Source: Labia minor
Lineage: Eukaryota > Arthropoda > Insecta > Dermaptera > Spongiphoridae
Length of the DNA: 64,000 nucleotides
NCBI GenBank assembly: GCA_963082975.1
Contig: OY720348.1
Span: 66,489,719-66,553,718, forward strand
Direction: 5' to 3'
The position numbers were made by a program, and so were the translations under genes. The notes under the pieces were generated by a model. The model saw nothing but the letters and a program-made list of their open reading frames with translations. It was not told the DNA's origin and did no database searches. Below are positions 55,601 to 58,969 of the stretch, piece after piece. The stretch's first letter is position 1. Each line of letters begins with the position of its first letter.

Positions 55601-58600
55601 TTTACACCTAACGCTACTTGTATAGGTAAAATGTCACTTCCGGTAGTCAGATCATGATGAAATTTGGTATCTGAATTTTTTTCATATTTTTAAATCTATA
55701 TACAAAATATGAAGCAAATATCTCGAAGCAAACTGGTACTTTACTTGAAAGGTAAACGCAACCAGTGTAGGTAAAGTACCACTTCCGGTTAACCGATTTT
55801 GACCAAATTTTGATAGAAATCTACAAACTGTGAATAATATCGGTGTACCAAATTTCGAAGTCCTAGCTTGATTAGTTTCTGAGTAAATTTGCTCACAGAC
55901 AAACATTACATACATACACACACACAGACATAATTCGAAAAATGGTATTTTCCGACTCAGGGAGGTCTAAAACGTCAAGATCTATCGAAATCTGGAAGTC
56001 GAAATTTTTGACGATTCCAATACTTCCCTTATACGAAGTATGCGGGAAAGTAAAAAGACAGTTGGAAAACCCAATATGGTAAATAAAAACTACTTAATAT
56101 TAATATATAATACTAGCTTGCTTGTATTGTGATCGTTTTATCACTTTAAAAAGACATTTATTCAGAAAAATTGTTACAAAATATATTAATCAAAATATTT
56201 TCCATCATTTTCTACAACATTTACGCATCTTTCTTGCAACCGTTTCGAAAGAACGATGTTGGTTTGGCAGCTATCCAATCATCGATGGATTTTTGCACTT
56301 CTTCAGTATTTCGAAATCGTGTGTCAGCTAAGTCATGCTGCATTGATTTAAACAAGTGGTATTCAGAAGGTGCTATGTCTGGTGAGCTGTAGGCGGCAGA
56401 ACTTATGATTCGAGCTGCAACAGTGTATCCTTCACAACTCTTATAACATATGACAGAGAATGACTTTGCGTCTATTGCTGGTCTTTTTTGCTACAATAAG
56501 TTGTTCAATTTATTTAGTTAACTTGGGTAGAGATCTGCAGTCACAGTTTCATTAGGTTTTATCAGCTCGTAATACTCTACACCATGTTGATCTCACCATA
56601 TGCACAGCAAGACTTTATGGCCATGAATTATCCGCTTGGGATTGTCGTAGTAGATCCATGTTGATGTTGAAACGGTTCGAAATAGCATTTTAGTCAATCG
56701 TCTGGTTTCCTTCCTTTTGGTCCTTTTGGATATTTCCCATTTTCATGTAAAGGTCTTGAAACAGTTGATTCATCAACTGCTAGACTATCTGAAAGTTCTT
56801 TGAGAGTTTTAGCTGGGTTCTCGTCCAATAAGTCTTGTAATTCAATGTTTTCGGACGTTTTTGATCTTCCGGGCAGTTCTTTGTCACTGACATTTAAGTC
56901 GATTAAACCAAAATCGACAATTGTGATATGATGTAACAGCATCACCAAAAGTTTCTATAGGAATTGATGTGTTACGAAAGCAGATTTCTTCAAATCAAAC
57001 AACAAAAATAATGAATGTCGAAAATGCAATTTGGAGAGTTCCATGATTAGCGCCGTAACACAATAATACTAAATGGAAAACTGTTATTTTATGTAAAAAA
57101 ATGCGAAAATCATCGAATTTAATAGTTTGGTTAGTTTGTTTGCATTGATAATTCTCATCTTCAATAATAAATGCCGCTGAACAAAATACATGCAAGCACC
57201 TATTACATTATTTATTATAATATACATATATATAGTATATATATAATTTTTCAATAATATATTAATAAATCTCCTTGAATAAATTCAATATTTAGATTTT
57301 TATGTGTTATGATATTCATGAAAAATATTGATTAATTATAATAATTTAGAAAAAACAAAATAAAAAATGATTTTGTCTGAAAAGAAATCTATATCTAGAG
57401 ATCGATTTTTCAGTACAAAAACCCAAAAATATGTGAAATTATTAGAGATTCTAAGAATAGTACATCCAGATCAGTTTTCATCGGGCAAGTCTGTTTTAAG
57501 GTTCCAGAGTCCAGGTTAGATATTAATTTTCATAAAAATTATCAAATTAAGCATTTTTAAATAAAAATCTATATTAGATTATATGTATTTATTCTTTCTA
57601 TTTAATTATTTTTATATATATAAGGTGTTAGTGCAATAAAAGGTTTATTTTAAAATATTTACACTATATCTTGTTAATTTGTAATGTTTTATGTAATTAC
57701 TCTTACTTACAATTAATATTTAATTTAAAGAAGAAAGTATAAAATATTGATTCTAATAATAAAACGTTCTTTTCATTAAGGAATGATTCATTTATTTATT
57801 AATTTTTCTATTTTTACATATTTCCTTTCCCTTCTCTCTTTTTACTATCTCGCCATAGATAGTATTGCGATCACGAATATTTTCGATGTCGAGATTTTGA
57901 TGTTTTTATACGTTTTGAAGGTTCCTGAATCATTTTCACTAAGGTTGATAAAAATGTCTGTGTGTGTGTATAATTTGGTATACGGCCATTATTCAAAATT
58001 CGTAGTTTTCTAACAACTTTTGAGAAATGTAGCTCAACCGGAAGAGGGTCATTACCTACGAGGGTGGGGTGAAAAGTTTGCGGCCTGACCAAGAAAAACG
58101 ATGTTTTTTAATTTTTTTTTTTTTGTTTTATTTTTCAACATTCAAGATAGCTGAGGCCTGTACGATGTCAGCTGAACGTGTGCGAAATATTTTGCACAAC
58201 CCTTTGAACATGGAAAGCTGTGTGCAACGTGGGTGTCGCGTTTGCTAATGTTATACCAAAAACTGCTTCGGAAAAACCATTTCTACCGACAATTTAGCGC
58301 TGTAGGCGTAATCCAAACGAATTTTTGCATCGATTTATAACTGTTGATGATACTTAAATTAAATTAAATCAATTAATTAATTAATTTAATTAATTAACTA
58401 AATTAGAACACCATTATGTGAAATGTATCAGTGTTGATGGAGATTATGTTGAAGAATAAAGCAAAAAAAATTTAAAAAAACATTGTTTTTCTTGATCAGG
58501 CCGAACACTTTTCACCCCACCGTTTCACGTCAACGTTTTGATTTTTTTCCTCTAACCGTAAAAATAAAGATATATGTTTGGTAGTTTTTCAGATGATTAA

Positions 58601-58922
58601 AAATTGTTTAAAACTCCTATATATAGAATTTCAGCTTGATTGAATCGCTGAAAATACCAGAATTAATTTTTTAACACTGCAGATCTCACGCGCCAGCACG
58701 TGACGTGGTGCCATCAACAAAGAGCCAAACATACGCAGGTTTAATAAATATTATTTATTAATTTTAATTTATAATTTATAATTAATTCAATTTAATTTAA
58801 TCCAATTCAAATTGCGAAATAGTCGAGTGGAGACACTCTAGCTTATTTTTTAGTCAAATGACCAGATCAGTAATTTTAAAGTTGGCATTACTACTTGAGA
58901 CCTACTTTTAAAATTAGAAAGA

Positions 58923-58969
<47 letters not shown>

